DNA of 64,000 nt from Oscillospiraceae bacterium (GCA_017501355.1 JAFVXA010000034.1:22932-86931); one strand, 5' to 3'; counted from the stretch's first letter, positions 39,714 to 48,227 are shown. The notes: generated by a model from the letters alone, not told the origin. Made by a program: numbers and translations.

Positions 39714-40397
39714 TTACAGCGCCGCGCAGTGCTGCCGCGAGGGGCAGGCGGGGCGGAAGCGGCAGAAATCACAGGGAAGGAGCAGCTCCTCTGTTCCCGT
39801 GGGGACAATACCCATGATGCCGGAGACGGATTTGGTGGGCACCATCATCAGCCGCTTGGTCAGCGTGCAGCCCACATCCTCGGGAGAGAGCAGCTGAAAC
39901 AGCGCCCGCTGGTTGATCAGTTCAAACTGATGCTGACCGGGGCACCAGAGGTGGGTGCGCATCCTGCCCTCTTTCGCAAGGGCTGTTTGCACTTCCGCTG
40001 CGAGCCACGCCTGTGCCGCTTCGATGTAGGCGCTGCCCCAGGTGTCGATGAAATACTCCCTCATCATGTCGTCACTCTCATTGGAAAAGCCGACGAGGGT
40101 CGCCACAAAGCAGATTAGCTCCTCTGCCTGCCGCAGCACCTTCGGCGGCATTTCGCCGCTGAGGGAAACACCCTCCGCGAGGTGGATCTCTCCCTCGCTT
40201 CGGCTGAGGATGGGGAGACGGCGAACCAGCAGGGCGGCTTCTGCACGGTCTAAAAGGGCAGCGTGAGCAAGGCTCACGCTGTTTCCGTATTTTTCGGGAA
40301 CGGCAGTGGGGTCAATGCCGGAAAGACGCTGAAAAAACGCGTTGGCGTTCGGGATGAAGCTAAGCTTCTTTCGGATCAGAATGCGATCGGTGTTCAT
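39714..40397 (-). CDS. MetH activation domain-like accessory protein
   Basis: 227 residues without membrane segments. The C-terminal part resembles the reactivation domain of B12-dependent methionine synthase, with LTKRLMMVPTKSVSGIMGI and a closing cysteine set CDFCRFRPACPSRQHC. In MetH this domain binds S-adenosylmethionine and rebuilds the methyl-corrinoid. Stand-alone versions are common beside corrinoid methyltransferase genes. ATG at 40397 follows GGAGGAATAAC. It lies between the XRE regulator and the RACo-like gene, in one leftward operon. Assignment rests on the C-terminal motif and on context. Confidence 0.65.
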   Translation of the reverse strand: MNTDRILIRKKLSFIPNANAFFQRLSGIDPTAVPEKYGNSVSLAHAALLDRAEAALLVRRLPILSRSEGEIHLAEGVSLSGEMPPKVLRQAEELICFVATLVGFSNESDDMMREYFIDTWGSAYIEAAQAWLAAEVQTALAKEGRMRTHLWCPGQHQFELINQRALFQLLSPEDVGCTLTKRLMMVPTKSVSGIMGIVPTGTEELLLPCDFCRFRPACPSRQHCAAL

Positions 40398-40431
40398 GTT
40401 ATTCCTCCACAAACACGGATGCTCCGAACAA

Positions 40432-41160
40432 TCAAGGCTCCTGCGTGTTCAGAAGCATCATGTTGAGATTTTTGATCATCTTCAGCTCACTTTTCGTGAG
40501 TGTCAGATCCTCCGCGCTCAGCGTCTGCTCGTCCACAGGATTGGACGAGAGCAGGAACTTCAGCGCGAAGGGCGTAATGGGATTATAGGAGATGCCGAAC
40601 ATGAAGCCCCAGGTGTCACGATTGCGGTGGAAGGGGTTGAGAATGCAGAGACCGATCTGCTCCATGGGGTTAGAGTGGTTCAGCAATGTCACATAGCTCA
40701 CAAGCTCAAAGTGGGTCATCAAACCTGTGTAATAATACTTGCAGCGCTCCTTCTCCTCGAAAGAGGGCAGGTCCATATAGCAGCGGCAGGGGATGGTGTT
40801 CTTCTCCGCCTGCTGCAGCTGCAGCTCCAGAGAGGTTTTCACGATGCGCTTGGTGCGCCCGTCATAATAATAGAGAAACAGGGTGCCGCCGAAGGGACTT
40901 GCGGGAAGGGCGGCAGTGCGCTCGGACGCAGGAATGGGACAGTCCACGAACTGACTGACCTCCACACCGAGCACGGTAGCAATGGTATAGAGCGTGTCGA
41001 TATCCACAGGGATCTGCCCACTCTCGTATTTGGAGAGGGCAGATTTGCTTTTATGGATGGCTGCGGCAAGCTGCTCCTGCGAAAGGTGCTTTTGCTTGCG
41101 GTAAAAGCGGATGCGTCCGCCTACATGCTGAGAGAACAAGGAGCTGCTCTCCTGCATCAT
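40432..41160 (-). CDS. XRE-family regulator of the corrinoid block
   Basis: 242 residues: an XRE helix-turn-helix (about 13-68; LSQEQLAAAIHKSKSALSKY) and a C-terminal domain of about 160 residues with no recognised family, rich in aromatic residues (TLFLYYYDGRTKRIVKT, ERCKYYYTGLMTHFELVSYV), perhaps an effector-binding fold. It is divergently placed from the corrinoid protein gene and is the first gene of the leftward unit with the activator genes. ATG at 41160 after GGGGGA. It probably binds the CGATGAATCATACC repeats. Confidence 0.82.
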   Translation of the reverse strand: MMQESSSLFSQHVGGRIRFYRKQKHLSQEQLAAAIHKSKSALSKYESGQIPVDIDTLYTIATVLGVEVSQFVDCPIPASERTAALPASPFGGTLFLYYYDGRTKRIVKTSLELQLQQAEKNTIPCRCYMDLPSFEEKERCKYYYTGLMTHFELVSYVTLLNHSNPMEQIGLCILNPFHRNRDTWGFMFGISYNPITPFALKFLLSSNPVDEQTLSAEDLTLTKSELKMIKNLNMMLLNTQEP

Positions 41161-41176
41161 TTGTCATTCCCCCTTA

Positions 41177-41190
41177 CGATGAATCATACC
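41177..41190. promoter_or_regulatory. Operator candidate, copy 1
   Basis: CGATGAATCATACC, identical to 41440-41453, with the palindromic core ATGAATCAT. It lies at about +5 to +18 of the leftward XRE promoter. Confidence 0.6.
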
Positions 41191-41201
41191 TTACTGCATT
41201 T

Positions 41202-41230
41202 AGTGTATCGGACTTCATGCAGATTGTAAA
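41202..41230 (-). promoter_or_regulatory. Promoter of the XRE-activator operon
   Basis: TTTACA, 17 bases, TACACT on the minus strand. Confidence 0.55.
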
Positions 41231-41385
41231 TAGTTTTGCGAAAGGAGATGGGAAGAATCAAGAAAACCATGATTTTTTCACAGAAACGAAATGGGGCAGC
41301 AGGAAAAGCGTGGTAAATCGCGCAAAAGTTTCCCGTGAGTAGAATAATTCTCAGATTCGTTTCCTGCATGGGCGGTATGCGCAGT

Positions 41386-41414
41386 TTGCATTCTGCGCAG
41401 GGGACAGCTATGAT
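41386..41414 (+). promoter_or_regulatory. Promoter of the corrinoid methyltransferase operon
   Basis: TTGCAT, 17 bases, TATGAT. Predicted start near 41421, about 80 bases before the corrinoid protein gene. Between the divergent promoters (41231-41385) no further gene or clear motif is visible. Confidence 0.55.
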
Positions 41415-41439
41415 ACGGTCAAGAAAGCGGGTCCTCACC

Positions 41440-41453
41440 CGATGAATCATACC
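41440..41453. promoter_or_regulatory. Operator candidate, copy 2
   Basis: Second exact CGATGAATCATACC, at about +19 to +32 of the rightward transcript, a position suited to a repressor roadblock. Confidence 0.6.
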
Positions 41454-41500
41454 GATTACAAACTGCAAAACCGAACATCAAAAAAGAGGAGATTGTTGTT

Positions 41501-42139
41501 ATGTCTAAGCTGAATGAACTGGCAGTCGCGGTCGAAAGCGGCAATGTAGCAGATGTGGTAGCACTGACCAAGGCGGCACTGGAGGAAGGTGTTGCACCTC
41601 TGGATGTGCTGAACACGGGTCTTGTGGAGCCCATCAATGTGCTGGGCGAAAAGTTCCGCCTCGGTCAGGTCTATGTGCCTGAGCTGCTGGTGGCATCCAA
41701 GGCAATGAAGATGGGCGTGGAAGTCGTCAAGCCCCTGCTGGTGGACGGCGGCGCAGAAGCAAAGGGCAAGGCAATCTTCGCCACCGTTGCGGGCGATATG
41801 CATGACATCGGCAAGAATCTGGTGGTTCTGCTGCTGGAGAGCGCCGGCTTCGAGGTGACCGACCTCGGCATGGACGTGGAAGTGGACGACATCGTGGACG
41901 CCGTGCAGGATGATCCCGACGTGCAGATCGTGGGTCTGTCCGCCATGCTGACGACCACCATGTACGCCATGAAGGAAACCATCGAGGCGCTGGAGGAAGC
42001 AGGTCTGCGCGACAAGGTGAAGGTCATCATCGGCGGCGCTCCCGTCAATGCGGACTTTGCATCTGAGATCGGTGCAGATGGTTACAGCGCCAATGCTCCC
42101 CTTGCGGTGGAGCTGGCAAAGAAGCTGCTGAACGCATAA
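41501..42139 (+). CDS. Corrinoid (B12-binding) protein
   Basis: 212-residue methyl-carrier protein of the MtaC/MtbC/MttC type. A four-helix cap (1-90; LGEKFRLGQVYVPELLVASK) precedes the Rossmann-like B12 domain with GDMHDIGKNLV (the DxHxxG lower-ligand motif, His near 106), GLSAMLTTTM and VIIGGAPVN. It would shuttle a methyl group between the MttB-family enzyme and an acceptor methyltransferase. ATG at 41501 follows AAGAGGAG. First gene of the rightward operon. Confidence 0.95.
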   Translation: MSKLNELAVAVESGNVADVVALTKAALEEGVAPLDVLNTGLVEPINVLGEKFRLGQVYVPELLVASKAMKMGVEVVKPLLVDGGAEAKGKAIFATVAGDMHDIGKNLVVLLLESAGFEVTDLGMDVEVDDIVDAVQDDPDVQIVGLSAMLTTTMYAMKETIEALEEAGLRDKVKVIIGGAPVNADFASEIGADGYSANAPLAVELAKKLLNA

Positions 42140-42159
42140 GTGCATAAGTGAGGTGCGAT

Positions 42160-43623
42160 ATGAAAAAGCATAATCGAGTGAATTTTGCGGGACAGGGCAT
42201 CAACTTCCTGACCCGTCAGCAGATGGAAGAGATCCATAGCTGCACGCTGCAGCTGCTGCAGGAGACCGGTATTCTGGTGCAGCACAAGGGCGCACTGGAA
42301 ATGCTGGAGAAGGCAGGCTGCCGTGTGGAGAAGAAGCACGTCTATATGCCTCCCACGCTGGTGGAGTGGGCGATCAAGGCAGCCCCCTCCCGCATCCTGC
42401 TGTATGATCGCGATGGCAACTTCGCGCTGGATGTCAGCGGTCGCAACACCTATTATGGTGTCGGCTCTGCGGAGCCCCGCATCATTGACAGTTTTACCGG
42501 CGAGACCCGCCTTTGCAACGAGGAGGACAACAAGAACTGCGTCAAGGTGGCAGATGCCATGCCCTACATCGACTACATGATGTCTCAGGCGCAGGTCTAC
42601 GGTCATCCCAAGACCTCCTACGAGCATGAGTATGCTGCCATGATCCGCTACAGCTCCAAGCCCCAGGTGGTCATCACCGCAGATCTGGAATCCACCAAGA
42701 ACGTGGTGGAGATGGCATCCGTCGTCCGCGGCGGTCTCGATAAGCTGCAGCAGAAGCCTCTGTTCATCCTCTACTGCGAGCCCACCTCCCCCCTCAACTG
42801 CACCAAGGAATCCATTGAAAAGGTCATGTACATGGCAGAGAACGGTCTGCCCGTGCTCTATGCCCCCATTCCCATGAACGGTGCCACCGGTCCTGTGACC
42901 CTCGCGGGTTCCATCATTCAGGCGAATGCCGAGTGCCTTGCAGGTCTCGTCATTGCTCAGCTGACCCGCCCCGGCGCTCCCTTCCTCTACGGTGCCATCA
43001 TCACCAACATGGACCTCAAGAGCCTGCAGCCCACCTACGCCTCCCCTGAGACCATGGTGGAGTCCCTCGCCATGAGCGAGATCGGCCGCGAGCTCTACCA
43101 TCTGCCCACCTGGGGCACTGCGGGCTGCACCAGCTCCAAGCTCCCCGACGAGCAGGCAGTGCTGGAGGGCACCCAGTACATCACCCTTGCAGGTCTTTCC
43201 GGTGCCAACATCGTCCATGACGTGGGCTACACCACCTTCGGTCTCGCACATTCCAACGAGCTGGTGGTGATGATGAACGATGCCATCGGTCGTGTGCGCC
43301 GCATCTTCGACTGCGTGAACACCGCCCCCGAATATCTCGCCATGGACGATATGCGTGAGGTGGGTCCCAAGGGTCACTTCCTCGGTCAGGAGAGCACCCT
43401 GCGCAAGAACTGCGAGAACTGGGAGTCCGCGCTGGAGGATCGCAACGAGTACGACCGCTGGATGGAGCTGGGCGGCAAGACCATGGGTCAGCGCGCCAAC
43501 GAGCGTGTCCGCGACATCATTGAAAACGGCAAGCTGAACAGCCTGCCCGCCGAGCTCGATGCCAAGATCGTGGCGATCATTGAGCGCATTGATGCTGCAG
43601 AAGCAGAGAGCCTGAAGAAGTAA
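42160..43623 (+). CDS. MttB-superfamily methyltransferase (non-pyrrolysine)
   Basis: 487 residues, a TIM-barrel enzyme of the trimethylamine methyltransferase family that moves a methyl group from a quaternary amine or similar substrate to the corrinoid protein. Family stretches are LLQETGILVQHKGALEMLEK, YGVGSAEPRIIDS, PTSPLNCTKESIEKVMY and YASPETMVESLAMSEIGREL. There is no internal TAG, so it is a pyrrolysine-free homolog like MtgB (glycine betaine), MtcB or MtpB; the substrate cannot be told. It starts 20 bases after the corrinoid gene with GAGGT upstream. Confidence 0.92.
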   Translation: MKKHNRVNFAGQGINFLTRQQMEEIHSCTLQLLQETGILVQHKGALEMLEKAGCRVEKKHVYMPPTLVEWAIKAAPSRILLYDRDGNFALDVSGRNTYYGVGSAEPRIIDSFTGETRLCNEEDNKNCVKVADAMPYIDYMMSQAQVYGHPKTSYEHEYAAMIRYSSKPQVVITADLESTKNVVEMASVVRGGLDKLQQKPLFILYCEPTSPLNCTKESIEKVMYMAENGLPVLYAPIPMNGATGPVTLAGSIIQANAECLAGLVIAQLTRPGAPFLYGAIITNMDLKSLQPTYASPETMVESLAMSEIGRELYHLPTWGTAGCTSSKLPDEQAVLEGTQYITLAGLSGANIVHDVGYTTFGLAHSNELVVMMNDAIGRVRRIFDCVNTAPEYLAMDDMREVGPKGHFLGQESTLRKNCENWESALEDRNEYDRWMELGGKTMGQRANERVRDIIENGKLNSLPAELDAKIVAIIERIDAAEAESLKK

Positions 43624-43634
43624 ACACGAAAGCA

Positions 43635-43663
43635 ATTCACCGGGGGTTCAGCCCCCGGTGAAT
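43635..43663 (+). promoter_or_regulatory. Intra-operon hairpin without U tract
   Basis: ATTCACCGGGGG and CCCCCGGTGAAT form a perfect stem around TTCAG, between the MttB-like and HyuA-like genes. With no T run it may protect the upstream mRNA 3' end after processing rather than terminate. Confidence 0.6.
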
Positions 43664-43684
43664 CAAAGAAAGGGGGTAAGGAGC

Positions 43685-45697
43685 GTGAAAATCGGCATCG
43701 GCATTGACACAGGCGGCACCTGCACGGATGCAGTGGTGTATCGCAGAGAGGATAAAACCATCCTTGCCTCCGCAAAAGCCCCCACCACCAAAGAAGATCT
43801 CAGCATCGGCATCGGCGGGGCGCTGGATCAGCTGCCGAAGGAGCTGCTTGCTTCAGCGGAGATCATTGCCCTCTCCACCACCCTTGCCACCAACGCCTGC
43901 GTGGAAAACAAAGGCGGGAGAGCCAAGCTGATTTTCTTCGGCGTGCAGAAGGAAACGGTGCAGCGGGTCGGGAAAGAATACGGGCTCGCAGTGGATGAGA
44001 ATCTGCTGTTTGTTGCAAGCCGCACCCGCCCCGGCGGAGAGATCACCGAGCCGCCGGACTGGGACGCGTTCAAACGGCAGCTCCCGGATTTCCTCAGTGA
44101 CTGCGCGGCTGTAGGTGTAGTGGAAATGTACGCCCAGAAAACCGGCGGCGTGCTGGAGAAAAAAGCTGCCGAGCTGATTCGACAGGAAAAGGAGATCCCC
44201 GTGGTGTGCGGGCACAGTCTGTTTTCCGAAAGCAACATCATCCGCCGCGGCGCATCGGCACTGCTGAATGCGCGGCTGCTGTCGGTGATCGCGGAGTTCC
44301 TGCGGGCAGTAGAGCAGGCGCTGCGGCAACGGAATATCACCGCGCCCGTTGTCATGGTGCGAAGCGACGGCAGTCTGATGAACACCGCCTTCACGGCGAC
44401 GCATCCCGTGGAGACCCTGCTCTCCGGTCCGGTTGCCAGTGTCATGGGCGCGGTGGAACTGGCGGGAGAGGAAAACGCCCTTGTGGTGGATATCGGCGGA
44501 ACGACCACGGACATCGCCTTTGTGAAAAGCGGTGTGCCGCAGCGGGTCACAGGCGGTATCCGCATCGGAAAGTGGAACACCTTTGTCAAGGGTCTGTTTG
44601 TGGACACCTTCGGTCTTGGCGGCGACAGCGGCGTGAGCGTCAGCGTGGATAAGACGCTGCAGCTGGAAGAAGAAAAGGTCATGCCCCTTTGCATGGCGGC
44701 AGCAAAATACCCCGGACTGCGAAAGTATCTTCTGCGGGAAGATCAGAGCGGAAGCCGCCACATCAGCCGCCAGAAGGACATCTACCTCTGTTTGCGGAAC
44801 ACTCCCCGAGAGGGGGATTATACGGAGCGGGAACGCCGCATTGCGGCGGCGCTCCATGAGCCCAAAAGCTTGGAAACACTGAAAGGCGAGCTGGGCGAGG
44901 TCATCATGGAGAACCATCTGACCCGCCTGCTGCGGGAGGGAATTTTGATCCGCTGTGCGGTCACTCCCACGGATGCCATGCACGTCAAAGGCGACTTCAC
45001 TGCCTACGACACCGAAGCCTCCCGCCTCGGACTCAGCATCATGGCGCGTCAGCTCCGCTGCACGGCAGAGGAACTGGCAGAGCAGATCTATGATGCCTTC
45101 CGCGAAAAGCTCTATTGCGGCATTGTCCGCGTGCTGATCGAGGATGCCTATCCCGCTCTGCGGGAGAGCGGACTTGGCAGCGCACCGGAAACCCTCATCC
45201 GCGACTGCTATGTGCGGTCAAAGCGCGGAGAAAAGCGGGGCTTTTTCGGCATGGAGATCACTACGCCCGCAGCACTTGTGGGTGTGGGTGCGCCGGTTGC
45301 CCGCTTCCTGCCGGAGGTGGGACGGCTGCTGGGAACAGAGGTGAAGATCTCCCCCTATTCGCCGGTGGCAAACGCCCTCGGCGCAGTGGTGGGACAGATC
45401 TCTGCCGAGGCAGAGATCGCAGTGGAATATCGACAGGAGTGGGACGATTATCTGGTCTTTGGCTGCGGCGAGCGGCTGGAGATCGGCAAGCTCGCAGCAG
45501 CAAAGGAAGCGGCAGCAAGGCTTGCCCGCGAAAAAGCGAAGGAGAAAGCCGTGCTCCGCGGCGCGGAGGAAGCGACGCTGCAAATCTCGCTCCATGAGGA
45601 AGAAAAATCGGTGGACACGGAATTTGGACCGGTCTATCTCGGATGCCGCGTGACGGCAACTGCTTCGGGAATGCTGCGGCTGACCGAAGAGGAATAG
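43685..45697 (+). CDS. Hydantoinase/oxoprolinase A-like ASKHA ATPase
   Basis: 670 residues with an N-terminal HydA_N domain (GIGIDTGGTCTDAVVY; ALSTTLATNACVENKGGR) and a hydantoinase A core (VVMVRSDGSLM, HPVETLLSGPVASVMGAVEL, VVDIGGTTTDIAFV). The acyl-processing HyuB partner is absent. The C-terminal third differs from typical HyuA and ends in a charged helix. In this operon it may act as an ATP-dependent activator or in handling a substrate such as an N-methylated hydantoin; both are inference. GTG start at 43685, AAGGGGG eight bases upstream; 11 bases to the next start. Confidence 0.82.
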   Translation: MKIGIGIDTGGTCTDAVVYRREDKTILASAKAPTTKEDLSIGIGGALDQLPKELLASAEIIALSTTLATNACVENKGGRAKLIFFGVQKETVQRVGKEYGLAVDENLLFVASRTRPGGEITEPPDWDAFKRQLPDFLSDCAAVGVVEMYAQKTGGVLEKKAAELIRQEKEIPVVCGHSLFSESNIIRRGASALLNARLLSVIAEFLRAVEQALRQRNITAPVVMVRSDGSLMNTAFTATHPVETLLSGPVASVMGAVELAGEENALVVDIGGTTTDIAFVKSGVPQRVTGGIRIGKWNTFVKGLFVDTFGLGGDSGVSVSVDKTLQLEEEKVMPLCMAAAKYPGLRKYLLREDQSGSRHISRQKDIYLCLRNTPREGDYTERERRIAAALHEPKSLETLKGELGEVIMENHLTRLLREGILIRCAVTPTDAMHVKGDFTAYDTEASRLGLSIMARQLRCTAEELAEQIYDAFREKLYCGIVRVLIEDAYPALRESGLGSAPETLIRDCYVRSKRGEKRGFFGMEITTPAALVGVGAPVARFLPEVGRLLGTEVKISPYSPVANALGAVVGQISAEAEIAVEYRQEWDDYLVFGCGERLEIGKLAAAKEAAARLAREKAKEKAVLRGAEEATLQISLHEEEKSVDTEFGPVYLGCRVTATASGMLRLTEEE

Positions 45698-45707
45698 GAG
45701 GAACAAT

Positions 45708-46718
45708 ATGTATTTCAATATGAAGGAATGGTCTCAGGAGATCATCGACGCCAAGGATCGGCGTTTTCTGCCTGTGCTGTATTTCCCCTGCCTGAAGCTG
45801 ACAGATTATAAGGTCATCGACACCGTCACCGATGCCAAGAAGATGGCAGAGGTCATGGTCGCCACCGTTCGCGAATACCCTTCGATCATCGGTGCCATGA
45901 CGGGCATGGACCTGACGGTGGACGCGGAAGCCTTCGGCGCACCCGTGCGCTTCAAGAAGAACGACGTACCCTGCCTCTCCGGTACTCTTGTGCAGACCAT
46001 GGAGGACGCAGAAAAGCTGCAGGTGCCCGATCCCCACGCAGGTCGTCTGGATGTGCATTACGATGCCGTCCGCGAGACGGCAAAGGAGATCACCGACCTT
46101 CCCATCTTCGGCGGTCAGCTGGGTCCGTTCTCCCTTGCGGCAAATCTGATGCCGCTGATGGATGCACTGATGAACACCATCCACGCCCCCGAGCTGATGC
46201 ACGCGGTGCTGGAAAAGGCAACGCAGCATCTGATCAACCGCGCCCTCGCCTATAAGGAAGCGGGTGCCAACGGCGTGCTGCTGGCAGAGCCCACCGCAGG
46301 TCTGCTCTCCCCCGAGTGCTGCCATGAATTTTCCTCCCAGTATGTCAAGCGCATTGTGGACGCGGTACAGGATGACGGTTTCTTTGTCATTCTCCATAAC
46401 TGCGGTAATGTGCTGGATATGTGCGACGATATGTACCAGACCGGCGCCAAGGGCTTCCACTTCGGCAACAGTGTGGACATGGCAGAGATCTGCCGCCGTA
46501 TGCCCCAGGATGTGCTGGTGTTCGGCAACATCGACCCCGCAGAGATCTTCTCCCTCAAGCCCGAGGTGCTGCGGGAGAAGTGCGACAAGCAGCTCAAGGA
46601 CACGCAAGACTTCCCCAACTTCGTGTTCTCCTCCGGCTGTGATATTCCTGTCATCACTTCCCTTGGGAATATCCGCGTGATGACGGACAGCCTCGAAGCC
46701 TACAACGCCGCGCTGTAA
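45708..46718 (+). CDS. MtaA/UroD-family methylcobamide methyltransferase-like protein
   Basis: 336 residues of the uroporphyrinogen decarboxylase-like superfamily that includes MtaA, MtbA and O-demethylase subunits. The zinc-site pattern His-x-Cys...Cys is seen in ILHNCGN (about 228) and FSSGCDIP (about 309), which true UroD enzymes lack. It likely transfers the methyl group between the corrinoid protein and an acceptor thiol or tetrahydropterin, or acts as a second demethylase. ATG at 45708 follows TAGGAGG. Last gene of the operon before a strong terminator. Confidence 0.88.
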   Translation: MYFNMKEWSQEIIDAKDRRFLPVLYFPCLKLTDYKVIDTVTDAKKMAEVMVATVREYPSIIGAMTGMDLTVDAEAFGAPVRFKKNDVPCLSGTLVQTMEDAEKLQVPDPHAGRLDVHYDAVRETAKEITDLPIFGGQLGPFSLAANLMPLMDALMNTIHAPELMHAVLEKATQHLINRALAYKEAGANGVLLAEPTAGLLSPECCHEFSSQYVKRIVDAVQDDGFFVILHNCGNVLDMCDDMYQTGAKGFHFGNSVDMAEICRRMPQDVLVFGNIDPAEIFSLKPEVLREKCDKQLKDTQDFPNFVFSSGCDIPVITSLGNIRVMTDSLEAYNAAL

Positions 46719-46742
46719 GCTGCGGCGCAGGCAAAAAACAGG

Positions 46743-46773
46743 AAAGACCGGGTCAGTGTGACCCGGTCTTTTT
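46743..46773. terminator. Terminator of the corrinoid operon
   Basis: AAAGACCGGGTCA, three-base loop, TGACCCGGTCTTTTT. Also close to the stop of the leftward PAP2 gene. Confidence 0.92.
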
Positions 46774-46776
46774 GCG

Positions 46777-47439
46777 TTATGTTGCATCGCGATCTGCCTG
46801 TGCGGAGATTGCATGATATGCCATGACAAAAGCAGCGCTGAGCAAAGCGCCGCCGATGATGTCACTAAGCCAGTGTACTCCCGAAAGGAGTCTGCCGATC
46901 ACCATAAAAACGGTAAAAACAGCGATGGCAGAGAGGATGCCGCATCTTAGCCTTCTGTTTTGGATGCGGCGGTGAAGCTGCATGGCGGCGGTGGGCATGA
47001 TACAGAGCACCAACAAAGTGGTGGAAGAAGGATAGGATGCCTCCAACTCCCCCTCGATGAGGAGCGGTCTGTAGTTGACAGGAAACAGTTCAAAGAGACT
47101 GTATGCAGCGGCTACAGCCACATAAAATCCGCCGAGGACGAGAATGCTGCGGTCCACCTTGTGAAGTTTCTTTCGTGTGATCCATTGCTGCAGCCCCAGC
47201 AGGGCGAACCCGACAGCGAAAGCAACGGGAATGAGACTGAGCCAATCTGTCAGTATATACAGTGACAGATGTACTCCTGTGAGTTGATGAAACCGACGGT
47301 TGATTGCCGCAAAGCCGACTGCACTTCCTTGCGGACCTATGGGCTGTACGTCGATGAAGCAGACCATGACTGTCCACAGCGCAAATGCGATCAGCAGACC
47401 CAATGCGGTGTAAATGTTTTGTTGAGTTTCTTTCTTCAA
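46777..47439 (-). CDS. PAP2 family membrane phosphatase
   Basis: 220 residues, about six membrane helices. Phosphatase motifs are reduced but recognisable: NYRPLL (C1-like), YPSSTTLLV (C2, with SSTT instead of SGH) and GRLLSGVHWLSDIIGGALL (C3 with His and Asp). Lipid phosphate or undecaprenyl diphosphate is the likely substrate class. The TTG at 47439 (AAAGG upstream) is taken as start; a TTG 42 bases earlier is possible. Monocistronic. Confidence 0.8.
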   Translation of the reverse strand: MKKETQQNIYTALGLLIAFALWTVMVCFIDVQPIGPQGSAVGFAAINRRFHQLTGVHLSLYILTDWLSLIPVAFAVGFALLGLQQWITRKKLHKVDRSILVLGGFYVAVAAAYSLFELFPVNYRPLLIEGELEASYPSSTTLLVLCIMPTAAMQLHRRIQNRRLRCGILSAIAVFTVFMVIGRLLSGVHWLSDIIGGALLSAAFVMAYHAISAQADRDAT

Positions 47440-47513
47440 TTTTGTCCGACCTTTCTCTGATGAATTTGGGTTTTCCCTCAATTCACGCTACCGAAAAGGT
47501 CGAAAAAGCACAA

Positions 47514-47549
47514 GACACGAAGCGTCACAGCAGCGACACGCTTCGTGTC
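47514..47549 (-). terminator. Terminator of the XRE-membrane regulator gene
   Basis: ACACGAAGCGT and ACGCTTCGTGT flank a 12-base loop; TTGTGCTTTTT follows on the minus strand. Confidence 0.75.
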
Positions 47550-48135
47550 ACCGCCGTTTGATCAGCAAAAGAACCTTGATCGCAAGGAACAGAAACAGAA
47601 ATACTGCCGCATAAGGCTGCAAACTGACAATGAAAAGCAGCACTCCGACGGCATTCAGCAGCAGAGAAAGGAGCCGAAAGCTTCTCCGCTTCTGCAATGC
47701 GAAAGTCACAATGCCCAGTGCAGCCATGCCGACCACAATGCCCCAATATAAAAAAAGAAGATAAGTCGTATACCCTGCCATAGAGAGGAGGGAAACTGCG
47801 GCGATGCCCTCCCCTGTTTGCATACCGAAGAGAGGAAGAATCAGCAGCAGAAGACCGCTGCAGTCAAGAGTGCCAAAGACCAGATTGCGGAAACGCACTT
47901 CCTTTTCCCTGCTGCTCTCTTCTGCGATGCTCAGCACCTCTTCGCCCGAGAGCAGCTCGTCCACTGTCACAGAGAAGAATTCTGCCATCGCCTTCAGTGA
48001 GTCGATATTGGGATAGCCTCTGCCGGATTCCCATTTGGACACAGCGGTTCTTGACACATAGAGCGACTGCGCCAGCTCCTCCTGTGTCAGACCTTTCTGC
48101 TTTCTCAGTTCCTGTAATTTTTCGTGAAATTCCAT
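47548..48135 (-). CDS. XRE-family regulator with membrane C-terminus
   Basis: 195 residues. The XRE helix-turn-helix (5-62; LTQEELAQSLYVSRTAVSKW) is followed by four membrane helices (about 86-190). The same layout as the partial gene at 1..476. Such proteins may respond to membrane or cell-wall signals; no target is evident. ATG at 48135. A promoter for the divergent SDR gene lies nearby. Confidence 0.85.
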   Translation of the reverse strand: MEFHEKLQELRKQKGLTQEELAQSLYVSRTAVSKWESGRGYPNIDSLKAMAEFFSVTVDELLSGEEVLSIAEESSREKEVRFRNLVFGTLDCSGLLLLILPLFGMQTGEGIAAVSLLSMAGYTTYLLFLYWGIVVGMAALGIVTFALQKRRSFRLLSLLLNAVGVLLFIVSLQPYAAVFLFLFLAIKVLLLIKRR

Positions 48136-48227
48136 AGCAATCGCTCTTTCTGCAAATACTCTTTATTGCACTCAGCTTATCATAGACAGGGAGCTATTTC
48201 AACGCTTGGGTATGGAAAGCAGTCACC

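Noticed and set aside
41231..41500. Cobalamin riboswitch upstream of the corrinoid genes
   Set aside because: No B12-box-like sequence or suitable structure was recognised; promoters and operator repeats explain the region.
42160..43623. Possible pyrrolysine (TAG) codon in the MttB homolog
   Set aside because: The reading frame is open over the normal family length with no internal TAG, and no pyl genes are in the window.
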